Source: JBOFFC01 sp051648405
GTDB lineage: Bacteria > Planctomycetota > Planctomycetia > Pirellulales > Lacipirellulaceae
Direction: 5' to 3'
Assembly (NCBI GenBank): GCA_051648405.1
Contig: JBOFFC010000036.1
Location: forward strand, 1-54,713
Length of the DNA: 54,713 nucleotides
Shown here: piece after piece, positions 42,859-50,819 of the stretch
Position numbering within the stretch: position 1 is the stretch's first letter
Layout: each line of letters opens with the position of its first letter
Position numbers and translations under genes: made by a program
The notes under the pieces: generated by a model
Told to the model about the DNA's origin: nothing
The model's database searches: none
Seen by the model: only the letters and a program-made list of their open reading frames with translations

Positions 42859-42990
42859 CCCCTCCCCCTTCAGGGGGACGGGTCGGGGGAGGGGGCGTCC
42901 CGCCGAACAACCCGACGACGCGAACGCGTCAAAACCCCCTTCCCCCGTTCTTCTCGGAGACGCGGCCTCGCCCTAAGGGGGACGGGGACC
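42859..42990. repeat. R7 elements, two halves in opposite orientation
   Basis: The first half (42859-42900) is cccctcccccttcaggggga followed by cgggtcgggggaggggg. The second (42935-42990) runs ccccttcccccgttcttctc and later ccctaagggggacgggg. They fill most of the 232-base gap between the 281-aa gene and the small membrane gene. No gene is seen there. Confidence 0.6.
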
Positions 42991-43041
42991 TTGGTAGCCG
43001 CGCCTTACGCCAACTCATGCCCCGCAGCGAGCACTCGTCCC

Positions 43042-43887
43042 TCACGGCCCGGGCGCCGCGGGGATGATCGGCGCCATCGCCGCCGTCGGTCCCGACGCGC
43101 TGCTGCGCGCGCCGCCGATCGTGCTGTCGCTCCGCAGCGCCGAGTAGAACCCCGTCAGGTTCGTCGGCCACGGGCCGAGGTCCGCCGGCAACTCGGTCAC
43201 GGGGATCCCCTCGGCCAGGAGCTCGAGCCGGTCCTCGGTAAACACCCGGTCGAGCCGCGGCACGGTGTCCACCATCTCGGTCGAGGTGAAGAACGCGGCC
43301 GGGTTGTAGGCCGCCAAGTCGGCGTCGCTCAGCAGGAACCCGGGCTCCCAGGCTTCTTCACGCGTCTTGCCGAACAGCTCGATCGCCATGTTCGCGTAGA
43401 CCCGCCGCAGGTACTGCCCGACCTGACCCGCGAAGGCCGTCGAGATCTCCATCTCCTTGCGGTTCTCGGTGTGCTGCATCGCCTCGGCGAGCGACACCAG
43501 CACCAGGCCCGACCAGCGCCGCAGGAACGGGTTGCGGACCTTGAAGTAAGGGATCGGGTAGACGCGGAACGCCTCCCCCGCGGGGCGCGTGTGGTGCGCC
43601 TCCATGTTGTCCTGCCCCGGCGGAACCGCGCGACCGGCGAGGATCGCCGCGGCGCGGAGGTACAGCTTGTGGACCCGCTTGCAGGTGTTGATCGACGGCG
43701 GCACGCGCAGATCGACGTCCTCGTGGTGCATCAGGTGGAACAGGTTGCGGCCGACCAGGTCGATCCAATCGAGGATCTGCGGGTTGAGGCTCCCGACGTC
43801 GTTCGAGCCGTTCGGCACCGCGTACCCCGCTTCGCCGAACACGCCGACGTTGTACCAAAGGACCGCGTCGGTATTGGTGAGGGGCAT
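43042..43887 (-). CDS. Unknown protein of the capsid island (281 aa)
   Basis: I do not recognise this protein. It starts at ATG 43887 (MPLTNTDAVLWYNVGVFGEA). It is soluble and mostly helical with many Trp/His residues. Segments include DWIDLVGRNLFHLMHHEDVD, VHKLYLRAAAILAGRAVPPG and FLRRWSGLVLVSLAEAMQHT. The C-terminal ~35 residues are Ser/Ala/Pro-rich and look disordered. No signal peptide. Its composition is consistent with a structural or regulatory role. It is flanked by R1 and R7 repeats on either side, so it may be a separate transcriptional unit. Confidence 0.6.
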   Translation of the reverse strand: MPLTNTDAVLWYNVGVFGEAGYAVPNGSNDVGSLNPQILDWIDLVGRNLFHLMHHEDVDLRVPPSINTCKRVHKLYLRAAAILAGRAVPPGQDNMEAHHTRPAGEAFRVYPIPYFKVRNPFLRRWSGLVLVSLAEAMQHTENRKEMEISTAFAGQVGQYLRRVYANMAIELFGKTREEAWEPGFLLSDADLAAYNPAAFFTSTEMVDTVPRLDRVFTEDRLELLAEGIPVTELPADLGPWPTNLTGFYSALRSDSTIGGARSSASGPTAAMAPIIPAAPGP

Positions 43888-43957
43888 CGATCGCTCCGAG
43901 AAGTAGGAGAGGGAAACCAAGAACGAAGCACGCGGCTAAAGCCGCAAAGCGGCGCCA

Positions 43958-44052
43958 AGGCGAGCCGGCGGCGCCAGCCGTCGGAGTGATGGAAGTAAAG
44001 CGGACTCAACCGTTGCGCGACGACTCCGACGGCTAACGCCGCCGGCCCGCCT
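43958..44052. repeat. R1 palindrome, copy 3 (inside the capsid island)
   Basis: The left arm aggcgagccggcggcgccag continues ccgtcggagt. The right arm actccgacggctaacgccgc continues cggcccgcct. It lies between the protease gene and the 281-aa gene, within the phage-like module. The rest of this 192-base gap shows nothing. Confidence 0.8.
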
Positions 44053-44079
44053 TACGAAGCGCGTCCCAGCAAGCTCCAA

Positions 44080-45321
44080 CTACTGCCCACCATTCAGTTT
44101 CTGCTTGATCAACGACTCGAGCCCCGCGAGCCACTCGACCGAGCCGGGGAACTTGCGCGACAGTTGTTCGCTGGCCCACTGGTGGGCGCGGGCGAACTCT
44201 TCGCGCTCGTAGGGGACGTAGTGCGTCTCGGGGACCACGCGCTGCGGCAGCGGCGGCGTGTCGATGGCGATCGTCCGCGTGCTTGAAGCCCGCGACCGAA
44301 AGCGACCCCTCAGCAGCAGCCCTGCCGCGACGATCCCCAGCCCGATCGGCCCGCTGATCCCCAGCGCCGAAATCAGCAGCGGCGCCACGGCGGGCGCCGC
44401 GACCTGCGCGAGCTTCTCTTCGAGCCCCGCCACGGCGCCGCGCCACCCTTCGGCGATCCCCGCCAGGTCTTCCTTGCGCGCCACGCCGTCGAGCCGCCTG
44501 TGCACGTCGTCGCGCCAAGCGTCGTCGGCGGGACGGGCGACCGGCGCAGACGGAGTAGGAGCTTGCGGCGCCACGGGAACGAGCCCCCGCGGTGCGTCGG
44601 CCGGCGGCGTGGAGGGCGTCGGCTGCAAGACGATCCGCGCTAGGACTCGCCGCAGCGGTGCGCCGCACATCGCGTAGGTCTCGCCGTCCCGCGCGCCCCA
44701 GACCACCGCCACCAGCAACCCTCGGCCGTCGAACACGCCGCCGCCGCTGTCCCCCGGCCGCACGGCGCCGCTGATCCGCACGCTCGCCGACTGCGCGCCG
44801 CTGGCGGTCGAGTAGCCCGTGATGGCGCCCCGCACGGCGCGGAACACGCCGACGGGTCCGAACCCGCACGCCGTGAGCTCGCCACTCAAAGGCTCCACCG
44901 CGACACGCGCCGGCGTGGCCGACAGCCGCCCGGTCCGCAGCAGCGCGAGGTCGTGGGCCCGATCGACCTCGATCACCTCGGCCGCGTGCTCGACGCCTTC
45001 GCGGAGGGTCACCGCGGTGCGCCCCGGTCCGTCGTCGAAAAAGTGCGCGCAGGTGACGACGAAGCTGTGCGTCGCGTCGGTCGCCACGATCGTCCCCGAC
45101 CCGAGCGACGCCCCCGACCCGGCGCGGTGCGTGATCCGCACCATCGCACGCGCCGCCTCCGCCACCGGCCCAACGAGCGGCGGCAGCTGCGCCCCTGCTG
45201 GAGGCCCCAGCGGCGGCGCGACAGGGCACCCCAGCGGCCCGCAAACGCTCGCCCCTGCGGCGAGCGTCGCGACGCACAACGACAGCCCGACGCCTACGAT
45301 TCGTGTCACGGCTCGAGTCAT
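44080..45321 (-). CDS. Trypsin-like serine protease with membrane helix and C-terminal extension
   Basis: A 413-aa exported protein with a signal peptide (VTRIVGVGLSLCVATLAAGA). The S1 catalytic triad is present: H93 in TCAHFF, D124 in HDLALLR and S192 in PGDSGGGVF. An Ala/Pro linker (~240-270), a helical segment, then a membrane helix (~300-330, LGISGPIGLGIVAAGLLLRG) and a cytosolic tail with WASEQLSRKF follow. It resembles HtrA-like proteases without a PDZ domain. Placement at the start of the capsid island is odd, since phages rarely encode such a protein. It may have been captured from the host. Confidence 0.75.
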   Translation of the reverse strand: MTRAVTRIVGVGLSLCVATLAAGASVCGPLGCPVAPPLGPPAGAQLPPLVGPVAEAARAMVRITHRAGSGASLGSGTIVATDATHSFVVTCAHFFDDGPGRTAVTLREGVEHAAEVIEVDRAHDLALLRTGRLSATPARVAVEPLSGELTACGFGPVGVFRAVRGAITGYSTASGAQSASVRISGAVRPGDSGGGVFDGRGLLVAVVWGARDGETYAMCGAPLRRVLARIVLQPTPSTPPADAPRGLVPVAPQAPTPSAPVARPADDAWRDDVHRRLDGVARKEDLAGIAEGWRGAVAGLEEKLAQVAAPAVAPLLISALGISGPIGLGIVAAGLLLRGRFRSRASSTRTIAIDTPPLPQRVVPETHYVPYEREEFARAHQWASEQLSRKFPGSVEWLAGLESLIKQKLNGGQ

Positions 45322-45327
45322 GGCTTG

Positions 45328-45924
45328 CTAGACCCCCCCGAAGGTGAAGCGGTACTCGTAAAACGGGCTCCGCGCCAGGTCGGCCGGCTCCGTGAGTCGG
45401 TCGGCCAGCCACGGCGCCGGATCAACGCCCCCCGCGAGCCGGTCCGCCGCGGCGCACGCCTGGCTACAGAACGGGGGGCGCCGATCGACGGCGCGGTCTT
45501 CGACGTCGGGATCAACGAAGGTCCGCACGACCGGCAGGTGCAACAGCGCGGCGCACGCCACCGACGCGTAGCCGTAGTCGCACCCGGCGAGCCGCCGCAG
45601 GTAGGCCGTCGAGGCAGCCGCGTCGTACTCGGGCCAGCGCCCCGCGGGGTTCGTGCGGAAGAGATCGATCCGCCCTGGGTAGCGCGCGACTTGGCTGGCG
45701 AGCGTCACCGCCCGACCGCCGTGCCACTCGCGGACCTCGAGGCAGAACGGCTCGTCCCCCCACCAGGCGAGCTTCGCCGCGTGCGTGTGGACGCCCCGCC
45801 CCGCGACGGAGATCATTCCCGCGATCGAGATCCTCCCGCGGCCGCGGAACAGCAGCAGGTCGGCGTCGCGCAGCTCGTCGCGCACGTCGGCCAGTCGCAC
45901 GATGGTTCGCAGCGCACGGAACAC
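45328..45924 (-). CDS. YiiX-like papain-fold (NlpC/P60-type) protein
   Basis: A 198-aa protein whose likely start is GTG 45924, preceded by GGGAGAGG. The N-terminal DADLLLFRGRG, the His-containing GRGVHTHAAKLAWW and a cysteine in CAALL or FCSQA follow the permuted NlpC/P60 (YiiX) pattern. Phages use related enzymes as virion-associated or lysis endopeptidases. It is the first gene of the module. A 7-T terminator ends only ~29 bases upstream, leaving almost no room for a promoter. In-frame upstream codons run through the terminator and are not real. Confidence 0.65.
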   Translation of the reverse strand: MFRALRTIVRLADVRDELRDADLLLFRGRGRISIAGMISVAGRGVHTHAAKLAWWGDEPFCLEVREWHGGRAVTLASQVARYPGRIDLFRTNPAGRWPEYDAAASTAYLRRLAGCDYGYASVACAALLHLPVVRTFVDPDVEDRAVDRRPPFCSQACAAADRLAGGVDPAPWLADRLTEPADLARSPFYEYRFTFGGV

Positions 45925-45952
45925 GGGCCTCTCCCGGTTGCGCGAGCGCACG

Positions 45953-45995
45953 AAAAAAAGCCCGCCGCGAACGTCCGGGGACGCTCGCGGCGGGC
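45953..45995 (-). terminator. Strong intrinsic terminator at the module's 5' edge
   Basis: The hairpin gcccgccgcgaacgtcc/ggggacgctcgcggcgggc (45960-45995) has a nearly perfect ~17-base stem. On the minus strand it is followed by TTTTTTT (45959-45953), the classic bacterial pattern. It should stop minus-strand transcription coming from above 46 kb just before the capsid-island genes. Confidence 0.85.
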
Positions 45996-46110
45996 TCTTG
46001 TTCGACGCCCCGGAACTGCTCCGGGACTCGTGCGGATGCCTCGCCTTGTGATGGGTGTATTCTACCCGAAGGCGCGGCTCATACTCGGCGAAACTGCGTG
46101 ACGCAGCGCG

Positions 46111-46149
46111 CTTCCCCCTCCCCTCAGGGGGAGGGCCGGGGTGGGGGCG
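46111..46149. repeat. R7 half-element
   Basis: It reads cttccccctcccctcagggg followed by gagggccggggtgggggcg, matching the core of the other R7 elements. Confidence 0.65.
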
Positions 46150-46218
46150 AACCACCAAACGAAGTAACGCCCCATGAGAAACCTCGCGCTAAGCCGCGAA
46201 GACGCAAAGAAACGAGAA

Positions 46219-46313
46219 AGGCGAGCCGCCGGCGCCAGTCGTCGGAGTCGTTGCGTGACGGGTGAGTCGGCGTTGCTTCGATCACTCCGACGGCTAACGC
46301 CGCCGGCTCGCCT
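46219..46313. repeat. R1 palindrome, copy 4
   Basis: The left arm aggcgagccgccggcgccag continues tcgtcggagt. The right arm actccgacggctaacgccgc continues cggctcgcct. It is close in length and arms to copies 2 and 3 while its centre differs. Confidence 0.8.
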
Positions 46314-46373
46314 AACAGAGCGCGGGGTCAGCCACCGGTAGGGTAGTAGATCGAACCAGGTCCCAACGCCCCC

Positions 46374-47510
46374 TCACGGCGCCAGCGCCACGCGCCCCAC
46401 CACCTGGCTCTCGTACGCCGTGAACTCGGCCCACACCGGCAGGTGGTCGGAGACCATCTCCGCCTGGTCGCGCGACAACTGAAAGACCCCCGGCACGTTC
46501 AGCACCCCCGAGCGCCCCGTGAACTCGGTCGTCGCGAACCGCGACACCAGGATGTTGTCGTGCAGCTTCGTGCCGGCGGTGTTCGTCGCCTCACTTCGGA
46601 TCGCGGGGAAGATCCCCGAGACCTGCCCGAGCCCGAACAGGTCACGCGGCGCCAGGGGCCGTGCAGCAGGGTTCGGTGTGTAGGGCCCCGCGGCCGGCAC
46701 GGCCGTGTTGAGGTCCCCCAGCAGGATCACGTCGTCTTCCGTGAGGCCCGAGATCTGCAACCGCTGCACCTCGCGGTAGACGTTCCCCAGCGCGTCGAGC
46801 TCCTTCGGCACTTCGTCGGGATCGACGTGCGTGTTGACCAGCAGGAACGTGAACGCGCGGTCGACCGGCTGCACGCGTGTCTGGAACATCGCCACGTGCG
46901 GCTCGCGGTGCAGCGCGTTCGACGGGTCGGGCACGACGAAGTCGACCTGCGGGTGGACGTTGATCTTCGCCGTGTTGAAGAGGTAGGCGTACTGCTCGGT
47001 CACCGTCGTGTTCCCGAGCCGCTTGCTGACCCGCGCGTCGTAGAAGGTTTGGCCGTCGTTGTTGACGTACGTGCGCAGGAAGTTGGGGATGAAGTAGTCG
47101 TCCTGCGTGCGGATCTCTTGGATCGCGACGACGTCGAACTGCTTGACGATCTGCCCGAGGGCCGCCATCACCTGCGGCTTGCGACCCTTCGCGTCCCCCA
47201 ACGCCTCGACGTTAAACGACGCGATGCGGATGATCAGCCCCTCGGCGCCGGGGGGGATCGTCGTCCCGACGGCCAGGTTCGGCTGCACGACCACCGGGGG
47301 AGGGGCGTTGTAGCTGTAGCCGGCGCCCGCGTAGGGGCTCGTGCCGAAGGGGCTCGCAGGCCCCACGGGTTGCCAGTTGCCGCTCGCCACAACCCCCTGC
47401 ACCGTCTGCGCGACGCGCGCCACCGACTGCGGCGTGATCGCCCCCGTGAGGATCGACCAGCCGCCGGTGACGAGCGCGCCGAGCACGCCGAGTGAAAGAA
47501 GCCGTTGCAC
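46374..47510 (-). CDS. Secreted endonuclease/exonuclease/phosphatase-family protein (DNase I fold)
   Basis: A 378-aa exported protein with a signal peptide/anchor (LLSLGVLGALVTGGWSILTG) and a Pro/Gly-rich linker (~45-85). The DNase I-fold domain begins at IRIASFNVEALGDAKGRK. Metal/catalytic blocks are VVAIQEIRTQDD, VNTHVDPDEV, VILLGDLNTA and MVSDHLPVWAEF. Members of this fold include nucleases and phosphodiesterases; an extracellular nuclease is plausible. Divergent from the next gene across ~210 bases. Confidence 0.88.
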   Translation of the reverse strand: MQRLLSLGVLGALVTGGWSILTGAITPQSVARVAQTVQGVVASGNWQPVGPASPFGTSPYAGAGYSYNAPPPVVVQPNLAVGTTIPPGAEGLIIRIASFNVEALGDAKGRKPQVMAALGQIVKQFDVVAIQEIRTQDDYFIPNFLRTYVNNDGQTFYDARVSKRLGNTTVTEQYAYLFNTAKINVHPQVDFVVPDPSNALHREPHVAMFQTRVQPVDRAFTFLLVNTHVDPDEVPKELDALGNVYREVQRLQISGLTEDDVILLGDLNTAVPAAGPYTPNPAARPLAPRDLFGLGQVSGIFPAIRSEATNTAGTKLHDNILVSRFATTEFTGRSGVLNVPGVFQLSRDQAEMVSDHLPVWAEFTAYESQVVGRVALAP

Positions 47511-47661
47511 GCGAGCCCCTCCGTGGGCCGAGGACGCTCCGCCGGCGTCCCCCGTCGCGCGGACGACGCCCCCGCTTGGGGCGCAGTCCGGCGTCGGGAC
47601 GATACCGCCCTGTTCCCAATCGACCTAGACGAATCGGTCGCTCCAGTCGTCGCCGATGGCG

Positions 47662-47667
47662 TATACT
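47662..47667 (+). promoter_or_regulatory. Possible -10 box for the HEAT-repeat gene
   Basis: TATACT at 47662-47667 (in gcgtatactgaaatg) is a 5/6 match to the -10 consensus, 53 bases before the ATG. No good -35 is at the standard distance. Confidence 0.3.
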
Positions 47668-47719
47668 GAAATGCCGGTCGGCGCCGGCTCGCTGGGTCTC
47701 CCCATTTGCCCCGCTTCTG

Positions 47720-48928
47720 ATGCGACCCGTCGCTCACCCGCTGCTTGCGCTGCTAGCGACCGCCCTGCTCGGCGGGGCGTCGCGCGCCGACGTCGTCGAG
47801 CTCACCAGCGGCGGCCGTGTCGAAGGGTCGGTCGTCACCGACCCCGAGCGGTCGCGCAACGAGCTGGTGATCGAGAACCCATGGGGCCGGGTTGTCGTCC
47901 CGCGCACCGCCGCGGCGAAGATCACCACGCGCTCTCCCGCCGAGGTCGAGTACGAGCGTCGCGCGCCGACCGTCTCCGACACGGTCGAGTCGCAGCTCGC
48001 GCTGGCCCGTTGGTGCCGCGACAACGGCCTTGCCGAGCAGGTCCGCACGCACCTGGCGCGCGTCGTCGAGCTGGACCCCGAGCACGCCGAGGCCCGCAAG
48101 CAGCTCGGCCACCAACAAGTGGGGGGGCGCTGGATGTCGCGCGACGAGGTCCTCGCCGCGCGGGGCCTGGTGCGCCACCAGGGGGCGTACCGCACCCACC
48201 AAGAGGTCGAGCTGCTCGAGCGCCAGCGGCTCGCTGACGAAAAGGCGCGAGGCTGGAAAGCACGCCTCCGCGCGCTCCGCAGGGACCTCGACGACCGCCG
48301 CCCCGAGGTGGCTCGCAATGCCGCCGACGCCCTCGCTTCGCTCGGCGAGCCGGGCGCCGCGGGCCCCCTGGCCGAGCTGCTCCTCGAAGAACGCGACCCG
48401 CTGGCGAAGCAGCTTCTGGCCCGCGCCGCCGCGGCCCTCCCCTCGCCGGCGACGCTCGGCGCCGTGGCGCGCGTCGCGATCGACGACGACAACCCCGAGA
48501 CCCGCGCAGCGGCCGCCGAGGCGCTGCAAGCCGCCGGCGAGCGCGGCGCTCAGGGACTCGCTGGCCCCTTCGTCGGCGCGCTGGGCGCCAAGAGCAACGA
48601 AACGGTCAACCGCGCCGCCGACGCACTCGCCCTACTCGGGCGCGAGCAGTCGATCGGCCCTCTGATCGACGCCCTGGTGACGGTGCACAAGTTCCGCGTC
48701 GGCAACGACGGAGGGGGCGACACCTATTCGATGAATACCGGCACGGGGCAGTACTCGTTCGGCGGGGGTGGCCCCAAAGTCATCTCGCAGCCGCTCGAGA
48801 ACCCGCGTGTCCTCGAAGCGCTCGTCGGCCTCACCGGCGAGAACTTCGGGTTCGACGAGCCGGCGTGGCGCGCGTGGCTCGCCAGCCGACAGATCGACGA
48901 GCAATTCGACCTCCGCCGCGACCCGTGA
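47720..48928 (+). CDS. Secreted HEAT-repeat protein
   Basis: A 402-aa protein. The start at 47720 is set by the signal peptide (MRPVAHPLLALLATALLGGA). The N-terminal ~60 residues are a small beta domain (VVELTSGGRVEGSVV). Then HLARVVELDPEHAEARKQLG resembles a TPR-like piece, followed by HEAT-like helices (VARNAADALASLGEPGAAGP and TRAAAAEALQAAGERGAQGL). A Gly-rich loop (GNDGGGDTYSMNTGTGQYSF) lies near the end. No catalytic motif. It is a type common in planctomycetes; the function is unknown. Confidence 0.8.
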   Translation: MRPVAHPLLALLATALLGGASRADVVELTSGGRVEGSVVTDPERSRNELVIENPWGRVVVPRTAAAKITTRSPAEVEYERRAPTVSDTVESQLALARWCRDNGLAEQVRTHLARVVELDPEHAEARKQLGHQQVGGRWMSRDEVLAARGLVRHQGAYRTHQEVELLERQRLADEKARGWKARLRALRRDLDDRRPEVARNAADALASLGEPGAAGPLAELLLEERDPLAKQLLARAAAALPSPATLGAVARVAIDDDNPETRAAAAEALQAAGERGAQGLAGPFVGALGAKSNETVNRAADALALLGREQSIGPLIDALVTVHKFRVGNDGGGDTYSMNTGTGQYSFGGGGPKVISQPLENPRVLEALVGLTGENFGFDEPAWRAWLASRQIDEQFDLRRDP

Positions 48929-48972
48929 CACGGGTTCCGCTTCGAAACAGCGCAACACCAAGGCCCGACCCG

Positions 48973-49344
48973 ATGCTAAACCCCACCGTCGCCGTCGTCG
49001 GCGCGTCGAGCGACCCGGCCAAGTACGGTAACCTCAGCCTGCGAGCGCACGTCGCGGCGGGGTACACGGTGTACCCCGTCAACCCGCGCGGCGGGGAGAT
49101 CGAAGGGCTCGAAGTCTACGCGTCGCTCGACGACGTGCCGGTCGCCCCGCTCGACCGCGTGACGCTCTACGTCCCGCCGGCGGCGGCGCTGGCGGTGCTC
49201 GAGCAGGCCGCCAAGAAGGGCTGCGCCGAGCTGTGGCTCAACCCGGGGGTCGATACTCCGGAGGTGATCGCCAAAGCCCACGAGCTGGGGCTCAACGCGA
49301 TCGTCGCGTGCAGCATGATCGACGCTCACGCGCGCACGCGCTGA
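48973..49344 (+). CDS. CoA-binding domain protein (YccU-like)
   Basis: A 123-aa Rossmann-type protein starting at ATG 48973 (MLNPTVAVVGASSDPAKYGN). Features are VYPVNPRGGEIEGLEVYASL and the conserved WLNPGVDTPEV. The family binds coenzyme A or similar nucleotides; the physiological role is not known. It is somewhat shorter at the C-terminus than YccU (~140). It is 44 bases downstream of the HEAT gene on the same strand and may share its transcript. Confidence 0.88.
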   Translation: MLNPTVAVVGASSDPAKYGNLSLRAHVAAGYTVYPVNPRGGEIEGLEVYASLDDVPVAPLDRVTLYVPPAAALAVLEQAAKKGCAELWLNPGVDTPEVIAKAHELGLNAIVACSMIDAHARTR

Positions 49345-49353
49345 GCCAACGGA

Positions 49354-50703
49354 CTACGCCGCGGCGCGCTTGTCCCACCGGCTCGGCGTGACGACCCCCA
49401 GCGCGACGCGGTCCTCGAGGTTCGGCCGGAAGACCACCAGCAGCAGCAGCGGCAAGTACCAGGCAAGCGCGAGCCCCCCGCTGTGGGCGTGCCAGAATTG
49501 CACCCCCAGCATCAGCGCCGCCGAGCCGCTCAGCAGCGTCGCCAGGTTCTTCTGGGCCGGCCACAGCGCGAAGCTCACGCTCAGGCCAACGAACGCCACC
49601 AGGATCGGCACGCGATACCACGCGTTCCAGTAGGCCCAAACACCGCTGAGGCGCTCCATCACCGGCGGACGGACGCCGAACATCTGCTGCAAGCGACTGA
49701 AGAACATCTCGAGGTCGGTCGAGGTGAAGACGAGCGTCGCCACGAGCGCCGCCAGCGTCAGACCGACCCCCGTCGCGAAGCGCCCCAGCCCGCGGTGACG
49801 GTAGAACGCCCCCCACAGCGGCAGCAGCGCGAACGGGTAGTAGATCGCCCCGCACCCCAGGCCCAGCAGCGCGCCGGCCACGAACGGACGGCGGTAGAAG
49901 TACACGGCCCACACCAATAGCGCAGCCGGCAACACGTGCGTCACGTTGCCGGTCCAGAGCGCGGTGTACGGCAGCAGCAAGTAGAGCGTCGCCGCGGCGA
50001 TCCCCAACGGGGCGTTGCCGAAGTGCCGGCTGCCGATGAGCACGGTCCCCACCACGATCAAGAACTGGCACAAGACGGCCATCACCCGGGCCGTCACGAC
50101 GTTCACCCGGCTGTCGGGTCGCGAGGCCTCGATCGCGGCCGCTTCGGCGTCGGCGCGGCCTTCGGGGACCTCGGTCACTAGCGCGCGCGTCGAGATGTGC
50201 GGCAGAAGGAACAAGAACGAGAAGCCCGGCCCGTGCGTCGCCAGGGTGTCCTGCTCGAGTTCCGAAGCGGCACGATGACTCAGGTACTCGGCGCGCTGCA
50301 CCGCGTACAGGTCGGTCTCGCCCGGACGACCATTGATGACGTTCGCCGTGAGGAAGGCGAGCAGCGAAGCCGCCAAGAAACTCAATCCCCCGAGGTTCAG
50401 GTTCGGCTCCAACAGCGGCCGCCGCACCATCGACGAGTCGAGCGTCATCCGCAGCAGCAACAGCCCGTTGAGCGCCAGCAGCCACACGAAACCGATGCGC
50501 TGCGCAATCTCCGGCGCCTTGCCGCGCAGCGATTGCTCGATGCAGATCAGGCCCGGCGCGAGCAGCACCAGCAGGATCAAGTCCAGGTTCCGCATGCAGA
50601 ACACGCGGTTGAACTTGAAGAACAGCGCGATCGTCAGCAGCGACGACAGGTAGGCCCACGACGTGGGGTTCACCCGCTCGTACTGAAAGAGGACCTCGCT
50701 CAT
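49354..50703 (-). CDS. Polytopic membrane protein, possible GT-C/GT87-type mannosyltransferase
   Basis: A 449-aa protein starting at ATG 50703 (MSEVLFQYERVNPTSWAYLS) with about 10-12 membrane helices. Examples are LDLILLVLLAPGLICIE, GLSFLAASLLAFLTANVI and IYYPFALLPLWGAFY. A polar loop between helices (GETDLYAVQRAEYLSHRAAS) and the WTGNVTHVLPAALLVWAVYF region are consistent with polyprenol-phosphate glycosyltransferases. I cannot see the acidic DD/ED motif clearly, so this is tentative. It converges with the CoA-binding gene. Confidence 0.65.
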   Translation of the reverse strand: MSEVLFQYERVNPTSWAYLSSLLTIALFFKFNRVFCMRNLDLILLVLLAPGLICIEQSLRGKAPEIAQRIGFVWLLALNGLLLLRMTLDSSMVRRPLLEPNLNLGGLSFLAASLLAFLTANVINGRPGETDLYAVQRAEYLSHRAASELEQDTLATHGPGFSFLFLLPHISTRALVTEVPEGRADAEAAAIEASRPDSRVNVVTARVMAVLCQFLIVVGTVLIGSRHFGNAPLGIAAATLYLLLPYTALWTGNVTHVLPAALLVWAVYFYRRPFVAGALLGLGCGAIYYPFALLPLWGAFYRHRGLGRFATGVGLTLAALVATLVFTSTDLEMFFSRLQQMFGVRPPVMERLSGVWAYWNAWYRVPILVAFVGLSVSFALWPAQKNLATLLSGSAALMLGVQFWHAHSGGLALAWYLPLLLLVVFRPNLEDRVALGVVTPSRWDKRAAA

Positions 50704-50819
50704 CCGTCGCGCGACTCCCTCGCGGTGTTGGCCCAACGGCCCACAAGGCCGACCTCAACCGGTCAGAATAGGCGACGGGGCCCTCATTTCAACCCGCAAT
50801 ACTGGGGCGGCTTGGGCTT

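Larger units (their letters stand above)
33511..45924 (-). mobile_element. Phage-type head/packaging island without tail or integration genes
   Basis: A run of 15 minus-strand genes encodes terminase small and large subunits, portal, protease-like protein, decoration-like protein, major capsid protein, head-completion-like proteins, a ParB-like protein, an ABC-ATPase/GNAT fusion and two peptidases. The order matches a tailed-phage packaging-to-head module. I could find no tail tube, tape measure, baseplate, fibre, integrase, repressor or replication gene, nor flanking tRNA or direct repeats. It begins just after an intrinsic terminator (45953-45995) and ends against rlmN. R1 and R7 host-type repeats occur inside it. 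It may be a decayed prophage, a gene-transfer-agent-like unit or a capsid-forming satellite. Confidence 0.7.
45996..46373. other. Repeat-filled gap between the capsid island and the EEP-family gene
   Basis: Together with the terminator this gap spans ~450 bases. It holds an R7 half-element (46111-46149), a word fragment gccgcgaagacgcaaagaaa (46194-46213), and an R1 palindrome (46219-46313). I see no gene with a supported start. No attachment site or tRNA was found here. Confidence 0.6.

Noticed and set aside
33511..45924. Complete, inducible prophage
   Set aside because: No integrase, repressor, replication, tail or tape-measure genes, and no attachment repeats or tRNA at the edges.
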